64,000 bases of DNA. Origin: Mesostigma viride (taxonomy: Eukaryota > Streptophyta > Mesostigmatophyceae > Mesostigmatales > Mesostigmataceae). Location of the stretch: assembly GCA_009746045.1 (NCBI GenBank), contig RPFO01000078.1, positions 1 to 64,000 on the forward strand, read 5' to 3'. Positions 39,218 through 49,265 of the stretch are shown piece after piece; position 1 is the stretch's first letter; every line of letters begins with the position of its first letter. The translations under genes and the position numbers were made by a program. The notes under the pieces were generated by a model. The model saw only the letters and a program-made list of their open reading frames with translations, did no database searches and was not told the DNA's origin.

Positions 39218-41804
39218 TGTCCCAATGTCCAGGAAAAGGCCTCAATTGAGGCCTTTTTTATATTGATAATTGCATATATATAGCAAAACAAACTTTATTC
39301 CAAATATGGGCACAGGCCATGCATTATTATGATTATTGTGGGGTTCCCAGCACTTAACATCAGTCATATAGGCCCAATACCTATTAAATTATGACCTCAT
39401 AAAACAGGGTGTCGCTGCGGCGGCACCATAAGCACAACATGCCCCTGGACACATGCATGAAAAAGGCACTATAACTGAGTTCCCTATGCATTTAACGTGA
39501 CTTGCGGGCCTTGCGAGGCTTGCCCGCCACGTGGTCAGCATAGCAGGCCCTGGCATGCTTGCCGGAGGGTGCACACACGTTCACACGGCGGGGGCCGGCC
39601 GCGGAGCACTGCACACAGTAAAACCCTGCCTTGAACTCACACTGGCTGCACCCACTTTGGCAGTCCAGTTTTTGGAGTGTGTGGCCATCGGGGTCCTCGC
39701 GGTCCAGCTCGAGAGTGGCCATAGTGGCCCTGGCCTCCCTCAAGCGCTCGTTATTCACCAGGTCCAGCCCTGCCTCCACGAGGTAGTCCCGGTACGACTT
39801 GGTGAAGCCGGGGACAAACTGGCGCATGGCAAAGAAGCCATTGGTGATCAGCATTGACAGAGACTCGCTAATCTCGCGTACAACTGGGTCCCTGGTACCC
39901 CAGATGTCGGACATGGCGACCCCACCCTGGCGCAGGGCATTGTGGTGGTCAATCACCCCCATGTAGGTGCGATACAGCTCCGCCACCTTGGGCTGCGGGG
40001 TGGTGATGTTGTGCAGCACACCATCTGTGGTGGTCCAGTTCTTCACCTGGGGCTTCCCGGCCAGGGTGGTGGAGCAGGATTGACAGGATGCCACCAAGAG
40101 CAGAGGCAGCTTGGACTGATGGCCGCATGCAAACAGGTTCATGTCCGTGCCATCGGACAGCTCGGCCGTCGCTGTGTAGGCCACGTGGTCCCCGCGGTTC
40201 TTCAGCCCAGCGAAGAGGGCATCCTTGGGGAAGTTGCGGTGCCCAGTCTTCACGTTCAGCACGCCATACAGGCCGTGCTCCCTCAGCGCCACCGCCGTCT
40301 TCACGCTGCCGAACCACGAGTCAGCGATGACCACCCGGCCCGTGCCGAAGAGGTGCTTGACAAGGCGAAGCACCACGCCGGTGGAGTTGCCCCACTCTGC
40401 ATTGTACTCCTTGTCCCTCATGTGCTCCTTGCCCTCCTGCATCTCCATGCCCAGCAGCATCTTGGAGCAGCCATCTGCCACCGTCTTCAACTCACGGCCG
40501 ATGGGCTTGGGCTTGCGGGCCACCACCATCAGCCCAGGCATACCCTTGCCCAGCCAGGTGATCATGGACTCGTCGCACACGACGACCGTGCCAGGGATAA
40601 TGTGCTCCGCCAGGTGGGCATTGACAGTGTCATACCACCTTCTCACGCCGGCAAAAAGGTCGTTCTCGGAGCCCACATCCTGTGCAGGAAACGAAAAAGT
40701 CCAGGACAGCTTCTCGAAAAGGTGGCGGGGCATGAAGCGGCCGAAATTGTAGTTGACGACGTTGCTTTGCTCCCAGTAGGCGCGGAAGCCGCCGGCAGCA
40801 GGGTATGCCATCATGAGGCAGCGAATGCCGATGAATTGCCAAAAAACTGGCGGCGTCACTGTCCATTCGTCACCATACCCCTTCTCCCGGCCGGCGGCAG
40901 TCATCTTCGCACAAAATTCATCGATTCCCGGCACCATGAAGCGCACATACGCTCCAGCACTGGAGGTGGCAGCGTTGGAAAAGCCGTTAAGCTGCGGCGT
41001 GCTGAACTTGTCATGGTACGATACCAAGCGCTCATCCTGCCGGACAGTCGCTGGCGTGGTCGTCCATTGTGGTACGAAGACGGGGGGAGGGTCTGCGCGA
41101 TTGTCCTTCGTGTGTAAGCGCGCCCACAGCTCGGGCGCGCGCGCGCGCTCATCGTCGGAACTGTCCTCATCTGGGTCGCTAAACCCCTCCTCCTCATCCT
41201 CAGGTTCCTCGTCCGGATCCTGAAAAATAACTAGCGCCCCTTCGTTGGCGGCTGTCCCAACACCCCCCCCCTCGGTTCCCCCGGTCGCTGGCGCATTATA
41301 TGGGAGCAGCAGCCGGGTGGCTATGACGTTCTCATCCCCATCTACGTCCCACCTCACCTTGACGGAACTGTCACTGATTACGTTAATCACAGTCCCGTGA
41401 ATCTGTAAATCCACTGCCGACACTCTGAGGCGTCGGGCTAGCTGCACGGACCATTTGTCTGCACGACGAGCCCCTGCCTCGTCGAAATTTCGAGCAAACG
41501 TCGACACACGGTCGTTTATAGTGTACGACGCCATGGCCGCACATTCACGAAATTGCACGCTCTCGTTGCATGAAAACCACAAAAATAGGTACTTTTCCAC
41601 CTCACATATCTTTCTGTAACCGTCGACCCCTGTCGACCCCAATGGGTCGGGACGCTCAGCACATATACCAGATTCGCGCCACTGGGGCCGGATGACCCAT
41701 AGGACCGGTCCTTCCCGCCAAAATGACCGTCCCCAGGTGGTCTTGGTGAAAAAGGCCTCAATTGAGCCAAAAAGCCTCAATTGAGGCCTCTGGACACTGA
41801 GACA
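39218..41804 (-). mobile_element. Autonomous piggyBac-like transposon with TTAG target duplication
   Basis: 2587 bp inserted in LTR-A gag. Flanks are TTAG at 39214-39217 and 41805-41808. Ends TGTCCCAATGTCCAG and CTGGACACTGAGACA are inverted repeats matching at 13 of 15. Subterminal palindromes GGCCTCAATTGAGGCC lie at both ends (39239-39254; 41774-41789, with a variant at 41755). Removing the insert and one TTAG restores the gag frame (...LNLRHQFKALRAS...). A target of TTAG rather than TTAA is unusual for this superfamily. Confidence 0.75.
39492..41534 (-). CDS. piggyBac-type transposase (DDE_Tnp_1_7 family)
   Basis: 680 residues from the ATG at 41534 (MASYTINDRVSTF); the frame is open further upstream, but that part overlaps the terminal region and lacks protein-like sequence. 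Residues about 35-70 look like a small beta domain. An acidic Asp/Glu/Ser stretch precedes the catalytic core. Core motifs: VVCDESMITWLGKGMPG, VVIADSWFGSVKTAVAL with GVLNVKTGHRNFP, and YMGVIDHHNALRQGG, supplying the three Asp of the DDD site. The C-terminus is cysteine-rich (CQSGCSQCEFKAGFYCVQC), the zinc-binding domain typical of piggyBac. It cuts and pastes the element. The frame is intact, so it may be recent. Confidence 0.8.
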   Translation of the reverse strand: MASYTINDRVSTFARNFDEAGARRADKWSVQLARRLRVSAVDLQIHGTVINVISDSSVKVRWDVDGDENVIATRLLLPYNAPATGGTEGGGVGTAANEGALVIFQDPDEEPEDEEEGFSDPDEDSSDDERARAPELWARLHTKDNRADPPPVFVPQWTTTPATVRQDERLVSYHDKFSTPQLNGFSNAATSSAGAYVRFMVPGIDEFCAKMTAAGREKGYGDEWTVTPPVFWQFIGIRCLMMAYPAAGGFRAYWEQSNVVNYNFGRFMPRHLFEKLSWTFSFPAQDVGSENDLFAGVRRWYDTVNAHLAEHIIPGTVVVCDESMITWLGKGMPGLMVVARKPKPIGRELKTVADGCSKMLLGMEMQEGKEHMRDKEYNAEWGNSTGVVLRLVKHLFGTGRVVIADSWFGSVKTAVALREHGLYGVLNVKTGHRNFPKDALFAGLKNRGDHVAYTATAELSDGTDMNLFACGHQSKLPLLLVASCQSCSTTLAGKPQVKNWTTTDGVLHNITTPQPKVAELYRTYMGVIDHHNALRQGGVAMSDIWGTRDPVVREISESLSMLITNGFFAMRQFVPGFTKSYRDYLVEAGLDLVNNERLREARATMATLELDREDPDGHTLQKLDCQSGCSQCEFKAGFYCVQCSAAGPRRVNVCAPSGKHARACYADHVAGKPRKARKSR

Positions 41805-41808
41805 TTAG

Positions 41809-42034
41809 GCATCAGTTTAAGGCTCTCAGGGCCTCATCCACCTTCCACCAATCATCTCCTGCAATTAGAGCATTGATTCAAACCTATCAGGAACGCACCC
41901 TGACACCTGAAGCAGCCATTGAACAGTGGCCTACCTTTATCACTGATCTGAAACAGCTAGTGCTTACCAATAACCACATGGAAGCAGTAGAACGTTTCAA
42001 CTGGCTTGCTGCATATAAGGTGAACAAGAATAAC
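41809..42034 (+). pseudogene. LTR-A gag, second segment
   Basis: In frame with the part before the transposon: RHQFKALRASSTFHQSSPA, LTPEAAIEQWPTFITDLKQL and FNWLAAYKVNKNN, aligned with LTR-1 gag. It is cut at the ATAAC target (42030-42034) by LTR-B. Confidence 0.65.
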
Positions 42035-42648
42035 AGTTAACGTAAAGGATTTACGTTAGATGGATAGAGATTGTTACGCTCTTTCCAACGGCACCTTGAA
42101 CGCCTCATTTGGTTAAGGAACGTAAAAGTTATGACGTTTCCTAGGCTGTGCCGACAGTACCCGGCGCGCCACTGTGGGCGCGTACGGACACAGGATGTAC
42201 AAGTGTCACTTTGATAGTCCGCAGGACGTTGACAGGACTTGTACAGGACTTGATGGTCAATTGATAGGTAGGCGCACTGTAGCGCGCCAGGACCTATGAG
42301 ACAATTGATGCTGACTAGTGTACGGATAGGTCCACAGGACTAGCCGTATGGACAATTGATAGATCTGCGCGCCAAAGGCGTGCCAGAGTCTGTGTAATCA
42401 ATTGATTGACAGTTCAGCTGTGACAGTGCAGCTGAATACTTGGACGCGTCCCTAGCAAGCTATATGAGTGACTTGGTCACCGGGACGCTAGCTCTTGCGT
42501 GCACGCTCTCTTGGCATAACGACCCTGTCGTCTGTGCTACGTGCAGTCTCGGACTTGACGTGACTTACGTCTGTGTTTGCTCATTATAATAAAGGCAACT
42601 TTCCTGCAAGAGCCATGGATTCCCTCGGTGGTAAACTCTCATTCAACT
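42035..42648 (+). repeat. LTR-B 5' LTR
   Basis: Starts AGTTAACGTAAAGGATTTAC and ends CTCTCATTCAACT. It contains repeated CAATTGAT motifs (at least five), which may be regulatory. The transcript region probably includes GCTCATTATAATAAAGGCAA near its end. Confidence 0.85.
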
Positions 42649-42676
42649 CGTATTACAATCTTCGTACCAAGAAAAA

Positions 42677-43461
42677 TGCCGGACTCGATGGAGTTCCGCA
42701 TTCCGAGGGATTCTGAAATTTTGGGCAGTCCAGCGGACATCGCCGAATCTCCGGCTGGTCCTTCGACGACTCCTGTTCGTGAAGATCGTCCGGTTCTTAA
42801 TCCGGCGTGGCAGCGTGTTGTTGACCAGGCGGTAGCGTCCAGTGCGGAGCTACGCGCTCAGCAGCAGGCACTGCTGCAAAACCTACGACTGCCGCCCCCG
42901 CCTCCGCAACCTTCGATTGTTTCGGGGTTTCGCGATTACCTTGATTCCATTCGAGCTTTGCTCGCGGACTTCGAGGTCCATACCCGGGCGGGGTTGCAAG
43001 CGCCCAGCGCGGTTGCCGAGGTCTCTGAGGAGATCGACAACGCGGTTTCATCGCTTACAGGTTACCAGCGCAATCTCGCTAACTGGCTGTCGGTTCGTTC
43101 GGGCGTCATTCCGACGATTACGACCAACCTGTTTCAAGACCTTGCGATTCTGCAGTTGCTGTCGCGAGGCTTCCGGACGCGTGAGCGGCAATTGCTGCTC
43201 AATCTTGTCGCGTTCTTGTCTGCATTGCGAGAGTGGGCGCCGGACGGGTGGGATTTTCTAACGATTCTTACCAACCCGCTCCGCATCGTCACCCGCCGCC
43301 GTCGTCGCCGCATTGATCCGGTGACGGGACGTCGGTTGGACCCCATCGTCATCGAAACTCCGGTGACGATTGAGGTTGGGCAAGGCCAGGAGGCGCCTGC
43401 GCCTGTCGCCAACGATCCAATTTACGACTACGACTACTGCGATTTTCGTGGTCTCGACTGA
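42677..43461 (+). CDS. LTR-B extra ORF upstream of gag, unknown
   Basis: 262 residues from the ATG at 42677 (MPDSMEFRIPRDSEILGSP), just after the 5' LTR and before gag. The frame is also open back into the LTR. It has a Pro-rich stretch, then a mainly helical core (SGFRDYLDSIRALLADFEVH, ILQLLSRGFRTRERQLLLNL), a run of seven Arg/Lys-type residues (TRRRRRRIDPVTGRR) and an acidic Tyr-rich C-terminus. No family was recognised. LTR-1 and LTR-A do not show a matching ORF. It could be a Gag N-domain, a captured gene or an accessory factor. The intact frame beside a broken gag suggests selection or recent capture. Confidence 0.5.
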
Positions 43462-43583
43462 ATTCGGCATGGTGGCGCGGTCGGCACCGGGGCAGGCGGC
43501 TTTTTGACAGATTGTACATATCTACCTGTCTTTTGTTTTCCAGCTGCTTAGCTCAGGGCCATACACAGCTAGTGTAGTTTACC

Positions 43584-44688
43584 ATGGCTGAGGGACGCCG
43601 TAGCAAGGGCCTAGCCAGTGGGAATAATAATGGGGGTGCTGGTAGCGGGACCGCTCACGTAGATGACGTGGGGGTCACCGGAGAAATCACTAATATCCCT
43701 TTGAATAATAAACTACACATGCTGTTTCTGGATATGATCTCACCACCCAGGGTCTGCTTATTGTTAATCAGCTGCAACCTGTCACTTCAGACTCAAAGCC
43801 AAAGCAGGCAGAGGAGTTTGTGGAAGGACTAGAGGGGTTTCCAAGTTTGTACGGTGGTACAAACTATTATCAGATCTGGATAGGCAGCCAGACTTTTGGC
43901 AAGTGCACAGATCAGATTAAAGACCTCACTAGAGAGTGCAAGAAGGCCAACAAGGCCTGGGCAGTCTACGTGGCAGAGCTGAGGGAGCTGCTAGAGGATC
44001 AAGGAAGAAAGTGGGGATCCATTGGCAGGATAAATACCAAGGGTGGGAGGTAAGGGAGACCTATCCAGAACTTCCTTAACTATTGTAAATGGTTGAGGAG
44101 GGCAGGGCTCACGGCTTCAATGTCGCTGACAGCATAGCCCTGACAAACTGGCTCAAGGTTTCTGGGCTGGACAAGGCAACACGTGGCTCTTTAAAGGTCA
44201 TGTGTGCCCCACACTCTACCCTCAAGGCCTACAAGGTCATAATCAAACAAGCACTCGAGGCAGAGGAGCTGTTTGAGGGTGGAATGCCAGCTGTGAAGGC
44301 TACCCACGCAGGTGGGCGTGCCCAGGGGGGCTCCAAGACGTCTGAGGCTGACAGAAGCCAAGGAGGACGTGGGGGCAACCACAACAAGCGGAAGGCCAAC
44401 CATTCACCCGACCCTGACGGGCAATCACATGCCAAGTCGGTGTTCAGGAGGGTGGGTGGTAAGCCCAGGCAGGGTAACGCGCCTGACAACGGGGGAGGAG
44501 GCCAGGGCAAGTCAAAGATCCAGTGCTACCTGTGCAAGGGGTGGGGGCACATCAAGAAGGAGTGTCCCAGCTTCAAGAAGACCCAGGGCCAGGGCAGCAA
44601 CAAGAAAAACAACAACAAGAACAACAACAAGTCCCAGGCAGGCCAGCCTTCAAAGGGCAGTCAGCAAGAAGACAACAAGGAGCAGTGA
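43584..44688 (+). pseudogene. LTR-B gag with zinc knuckle, frameshifted
   Basis: Starts at the ATG at 43584 (MAEGRRSKGLASGNNNGG), changes frame near 43730, where the text continues as LTTQGLLIVNQLQPVTSDSK, and again near 44050-44089. The last part (44089-44688) has KVSGLDKATRGSLKVMCAPH and a single CCHC zinc knuckle, CYLCKGWGHIKKEC, followed by an Asn/Lys/Gln-rich tail. Gag packages the element RNA. No protease signature lies between the knuckle and the integrase. Confidence 0.6.
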
Positions 44689-44829
44689 CTGTCTGAGGCA
44701 ACCCCTACACACCTTAATTCACCCAAGGGGGAGGCCAGGTGCTCCAATGCAGATTTTATATCTGGGCAACAAGAGGGTGATCTCCAGGTTCATGGTGGCC
44801 CCAGGTCACCTGGAGAGGTACAGGTTCCT

Positions 44830-47658
44830 ATGAAGACGTCCTTGACAGCTGGTGCAGCTGTAAGAATGTCTGACCCCATGCATCCTTGTGCTGGGCACGA
44901 GGGTGGACCTCTCATTTTGAGAGAAACCAATGTACAACCACAGAGGGGTGTGAAGGCCTCTGGTGGTATGCATGTGGTCCCTGCTGGCGGTCCAGGTGTT
45001 GGGCATGAGCAGGGTGACTCAGACTCTGAGTCAGAACAGGATGGAAGACAGCATGGTGATGCTGGACAACCTGACAGCACAGTCCTGACTGTGCCAGGGA
45101 CTGCTTCCTCTGTGTACCAGGAGTTGGGTGCCCGAATCCACAACATGTTTGGGCATGCCACTTCTCTGTCAAACAACTTTGCCTTCCGTATGGGCAGGGC
45201 ACCCCTTCTTAAGGCGTGTCAGCAAGCTGCCTCACGGTGTAAGTGCCAGTTGTCCTCCAACAAGCCCAGGAAATCACATGCCAAAGCTATACCTCAGAGC
45301 ATTGGTGATCTGCAGTGTGATATCCAACACATCAGGGGCATGCAACTGTTGGTGTGCGTGGACAGGTACACAAAATACAAGGTGCTGGAGCATTTACCTT
45401 CTATGAAGAACAGGTACTTGCTGGCTGCCCTGCAGAATGTAAGAGCCAAGTTTCCTACCACAAGGATCCAGGTGGACATGCAGTTTCAGCATCTCAAGGG
45501 TGATCCCACCCTTCCTGAGTTGCTGGTTACACCTAGGGAGGCTCATGGGCAGCAGGGTGCTATAGAGAGGGCAATCCAGGAGGTCAAGAAATTGATTATC
45601 TCTGAAGACTGGGTACCCTTATCTGCACCTGCACTTGTCAGGAGTGCATGGCTGAGGAACGTGGAGCAGCAGCTGAACAGCAGGGTTAACTTCTACTATG
45701 ATGGAGTTGCTGTCAGCCCAATGGGTCTATATCATGGCCTGTGCCCACCACATGTGCTGGAGGGCTGGAAACATGCTGCACATGTCACCTTTGCCAAGCT
45801 GAGGGAGAAGGACCGGGGTTGGAAGATGCTGGAGCCACAAGTGGGTCAGAAGGTCCTAGCTTGGAAGGAACCTAGCCTTTATGGCAAACGTGGTAGCTGG
45901 AGTCCTGGGGTGGTTACCCAGGTTGATGAAGCTAGCCACGCATGCTTGGTCAGCATGGAGGACGAACCAAAGCATGTGCACCGGCTGAGTTGGTCATATG
46001 TCAAGCCTAACCTGATGAATGAGGGCAGTCAGGCACAAGGCTCACAGGACCTGCAGGATTTTCAGGTCCCAAGTGACATCACTGATGCAACGACCACATC
46101 TGTTGCAGGGGAATCTGTCAGCCCTGGCCAGGTTGCAGAGGTACCTGTTGAACAGGCTGCAAGGTCAACAGCTGGGGAGTCAACTGTCAAGCCCAAGGCT
46201 CTAACCAAGCCCAGGGGGACAAGTTTGGCTGGATTAATTGGGGCTCTGCAAAGGGCCAAGAAGCAGCCCAAGGTAGCCAAGCTCAGGTGGCATGGCAATC
46301 TGGGGCTGGACACTGCCTTAGAGGTAGACACTAATTCTCAGGTTTCCATCATTGGGACCAGAGCTGCAGCAGGGTACAGCATGACTGAACCCAGCTATCA
46401 GTTTGTGTCTGACTTCAGTGGCGGGGTACACGTGAAGGTACTGGGTGAGGTATCCATTCCTATCCTTGGACAGGACACTGCTTTTTGTGTCTTGGAGGGC
46501 TATCAGGGACCTGCTCTTCTGGGGCAGAATTTCCTATGCCAGGATGGGGTAGTGATCACGTCCTCTCTCCTGACTAAGGAAGGGGCTGGTCAGGTCCCAC
46601 TGATTAATTTCAGGACCACTCACCTATCACGTGCAGTAACCAGGACGGTTAAGCGTGTGCAAGTGTGCCAGGGGCAGGAGCCCTTGGTTGATGACCTCAT
46701 ATTGCCAGCTGCTAGTCATCCAAGCAGTTTGGGCATTGGTCCTCACTCACTTGCTGGACACAGCCCTATAAACTACCAAGGCCTGGTGAAGCTCATGTCC
46801 TCTCCCATTATGTGTCCCCAGGTCACACTGGGTCTGATTAAATCTGGGGAGGACTGGATCTCCAAGAAATGCGTGGAACCTGTCAATGACCTGCCTCCTG
46901 CACGACGTCTACTCAAGCTCAAGTTTGTCATCAAGATGAAGGAGGTGGACGGGGTCAAGGTACCACACGTCAGGCCAGTACTGAATGAGTTCAAGGGTAC
47001 TGGTGAGTGCACCGCTGAGGAGTTGTATACCCCTGGCATGCTGCATGACACTTGGAGGCTGCTGCTGTGTGTATTTCTAGGCCTTCTCAACAAGGGCTTG
47101 GACTATGGCTCAGTGGTGGTAGACTTCAAGAGGGCATTTCTGGAGGGGGATGCAGATGTGGCACAGGAAAAGTGGGAGGGCAAGACGCCTTTCTATGTCA
47201 GGGTGCCTGCTGTATGGAAAAGGGACATTCACACTGAGTTCCTTAAAATCCTCAAGGGCCTGGAGGGCCTGAGGTCAAGTCCAATAATCTGGAGGGAGAC
47301 TCTCAACCGTTTCCTGAAGGAGCATTGCAACTTGAAGGTTTCTCCTGTAGACCCCTGTCTGTTTCTGGGGCAATGGGAAGGCCTACCAGTGTATGCTTCG
47401 CTGCACGGGGATGACCTACATCTGATAGCTCCCACGTCGTGGCTTAAGGAGCTGATCTCCATCATTAAGTCCAAGTTTCCTCTGGGTAGGGAGCAATGGC
47501 AGGTGGAGAATGAGCCTCTCCTGTTTGTGGGCATGGAGGCCACACTGGTGAAGAAGGGGGGGAGTGGCGTATGCTGCTGGTGGGGGGCAACGATTATCAA
47601 GAGACCCTCATTAGCAAGCTTCCTCCAGTCATCACACAGGCACTGTGTCCCATGGTGA
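44830..47658 (+). CDS. LTR-B polyprotein: integrase, retropepsin-like, reverse transcriptase
   Basis: 942 codons in one frame. Pre-integrase HH-CC region at about 104-140 (HNMFGHATSL, CQQAASRCKC). The integrase core has candidate catalytic D164 (LQCDIQHIRG), D216 (IQVDMQF) and E246 (GAIERAIQ), a D-29-E spacing. An SH3-like region is near residue 340 (GQKVLAWKEPSLYGKRG). The retropepsin-like domain starts at D500 (EVDTNSQVSIIG), with DFSGGVHVKVLGEVSIPILG and ALLGQNFLCQDGVVIT. RT has VVDFKRAFLEGDA and HGDD at 859-862 (ASLHGDDLHLIA). This single frame directly shows the order integrase-protease-RT. It ends by frameshift in a G-run at about 47556-47562. Confidence 0.8.
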   Translation: MKTSLTAGAAVRMSDPMHPCAGHEGGPLILRETNVQPQRGVKASGGMHVVPAGGPGVGHEQGDSDSESEQDGRQHGDAGQPDSTVLTVPGTASSVYQELGARIHNMFGHATSLSNNFAFRMGRAPLLKACQQAASRCKCQLSSNKPRKSHAKAIPQSIGDLQCDIQHIRGMQLLVCVDRYTKYKVLEHLPSMKNRYLLAALQNVRAKFPTTRIQVDMQFQHLKGDPTLPELLVTPREAHGQQGAIERAIQEVKKLIISEDWVPLSAPALVRSAWLRNVEQQLNSRVNFYYDGVAVSPMGLYHGLCPPHVLEGWKHAAHVTFAKLREKDRGWKMLEPQVGQKVLAWKEPSLYGKRGSWSPGVVTQVDEASHACLVSMEDEPKHVHRLSWSYVKPNLMNEGSQAQGSQDLQDFQVPSDITDATTTSVAGESVSPGQVAEVPVEQAARSTAGESTVKPKALTKPRGTSLAGLIGALQRAKKQPKVAKLRWHGNLGLDTALEVDTNSQVSIIGTRAAAGYSMTEPSYQFVSDFSGGVHVKVLGEVSIPILGQDTAFCVLEGYQGPALLGQNFLCQDGVVITSSLLTKEGAGQVPLINFRTTHLSRAVTRTVKRVQVCQGQEPLVDDLILPAASHPSSLGIGPHSLAGHSPINYQGLVKLMSSPIMCPQVTLGLIKSGEDWISKKCVEPVNDLPPARRLLKLKFVIKMKEVDGVKVPHVRPVLNEFKGTGECTAEELYTPGMLHDTWRLLLCVFLGLLNKGLDYGSVVVDFKRAFLEGDADVAQEKWEGKTPFYVRVPAVWKRDIHTEFLKILKGLEGLRSSPIIWRETLNRFLKEHCNLKVSPVDPCLFLGQWEGLPVYASLHGDDLHLIAPTSWLKELISIIKSKFPLGREQWQVENEPLLFVGMEATLVKKGGSGVCCWWGATIIKRPSLASFLQSSHRHCVPW

Positions 47659-48314
47659 GGGGCATGGTTGCTTGGGTGGCAGGCATTTCCAGGCCAGACC
47701 TTATGGTCATAGCCAGGTTGCCTGATGACATGCTGACAGAGCTAGGGTCTGCCAAGGTGGCTGATCAGGTCAGGGCTTCGTCTGGCATTCTGTTGTCTGC
47801 AGTGGATTTATCACAACCCATTTGCATGGAGCTGTATGTGGATAGCTCAATGGACAGCAGGCAGGTCTCCAAGGTCAGGGGCAGGGCTGCAGGGCTCTTT
47901 GTGCTCAGACAGGAAGGCCTGGGGAGTTTGGTGAGCTGGTTCAGTCGCCTGCACAAACGGGTGGCTGTCAGTAGTGATGTGGCAGAATGCAGGGCTATTT
48001 GTGAAGGCATTCACACAAGCCTTTATCTGAAGGAGTTGCTTCATCAGATGACTTCTAACACTCCTTGGCCACTTCAGGTTACCACTCTTCTAAAAACAGA
48101 CTCCATGGGGATGGTGCAGTTTGTGCACAGGCAGATGGCCAGAAGTAGGGACTTGGATTATCTCCTTCTTAAGGAATTGTCCTCCTTGGCCAATATTGAG
48201 CATATCCCTGGGGTTGACAATCCTGCTGATGCTTTGACCAAGCTAGTGCAGAAGGCAGCAGTGCAATACAAGGTTCTTCAGTCTCTGATGGACCCATCTC
48301 AGCAAGCTGTCTAA
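47571..48314 (+). CDS. LTR-B C-terminal RT and RNase H
   Basis: The continuation in another frame: MVRGMVAWVAGISRPDLMVI (copia post-RT region with S-R-P-D), then RNase H with YVDSSMDSRQVSKV, AECRAICEGIHTSLYL, LKTDSMGMVQFV and NPADALTK. It overlaps the long ORF by 88 bases. The G6-7 run at 47556-47562 explains the split by one inserted or lost base. Confidence 0.75.
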   Translation: MLLVGGNDYQETLISKLPPVITQALCPMVRGMVAWVAGISRPDLMVIARLPDDMLTELGSAKVADQVRASSGILLSAVDLSQPICMELYVDSSMDSRQVSKVRGRAAGLFVLRQEGLGSLVSWFSRLHKRVAVSSDVAECRAICEGIHTSLYLKELLHQMTSNTPWPLQVTTLLKTDSMGMVQFVHRQMARSRDLDYLLLKELSSLANIEHIPGVDNPADALTKLVQKAAVQYKVLQSLMDPSQQAV

Positions 48315-49265
48315 GCTGGTGCCTGGTTATAGGGCATTGGAGAGCAGATTGTGTGGTAGTGTCAGCATTGTGACTGGCATAATACCTGTATTTTAGTCTG
48401 TACTAAGGCTCATGGACCATGGTACACTCACTCTGATTTTAATCAGGATACAGCCAGGTTTTGGCTGGGGTTCATGCTGTTGACTACACAAGGTTGACAG
48501 GTCCATTACAGACCATGTATTCTATTTAAAAAGAAATGTATATTTGTACATACCTCTCACAATGGTCTGGGAACCTTTATTCTGGGGTTTATAGGGCGGG
48601 GTTCGATTCCCTGGTATTATGTTTCTACAAGCTGGCCTGCTCAGGTGTTTTACCTGTTCAGACTTCCCTAGTTCCCCAGGGCAGGATTTAATTGTTGCCT
48701 ATGTGTTTCATTTTGTCATTTGTTTGCTGTGGCAATTTATCATCTGACAAGTAGACGGGCGCCATAAGACGGGCGCCAATACTAACCTGTTGAGAGTATG
48801 ACGGGGAAACTATTGTAATACGTCTTACTTTGTCAAGTGGTATTTCAATTGTCATGGATTTATTGTGCTTATATTAGATATGTACTGGGTTTTATGGGAT
48901 TAGTATCTGGGATTAATGTAACTCACCGCCAGAAGGTCATTGTACTGGAGGCTCTACCGAGGTGATGGGATTAATTCCTGGAGAAGACCTCATAGAATTA
49001 ACCTGTATGTATTTAATTTTGTGTGTTTCTAATATCTGGTGGTACTCTGTAATGCCACTTCCATAGGTTTTTATCCATTTCTCATGAAATGGTTTTCCCT
49101 GTGGCAGATCTGTTTCTTTTCCAGTTCCTTAAAAGAAAGGGCTGGGGGAATGGCATTGGCCATTAAAGACATCTGTTCAAGCTTCAAGCTGGAGTGAAGG
49201 ACATTTCAAGCTACTTCAAGGGTCCCTGGCAGGGGATGTGATCCCTAAAGAAAAGAAGGGATTGG

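Noticed and set aside
39942-41117. 391-codon plus-strand ORF
   Set aside because: Antisense shadow of the piggyBac transposase; His/Arg/Gly-rich without motifs.
44830-44880. SLTAGAAVRMS at the start of the LTR-B long frame as a relic of the normal copia protease active site
   Set aside because: It loosely recalls 'L-D-S-G-A-x-x-H-M' but lacks the catalytic Asp and any downstream protease strands; too weak to call.
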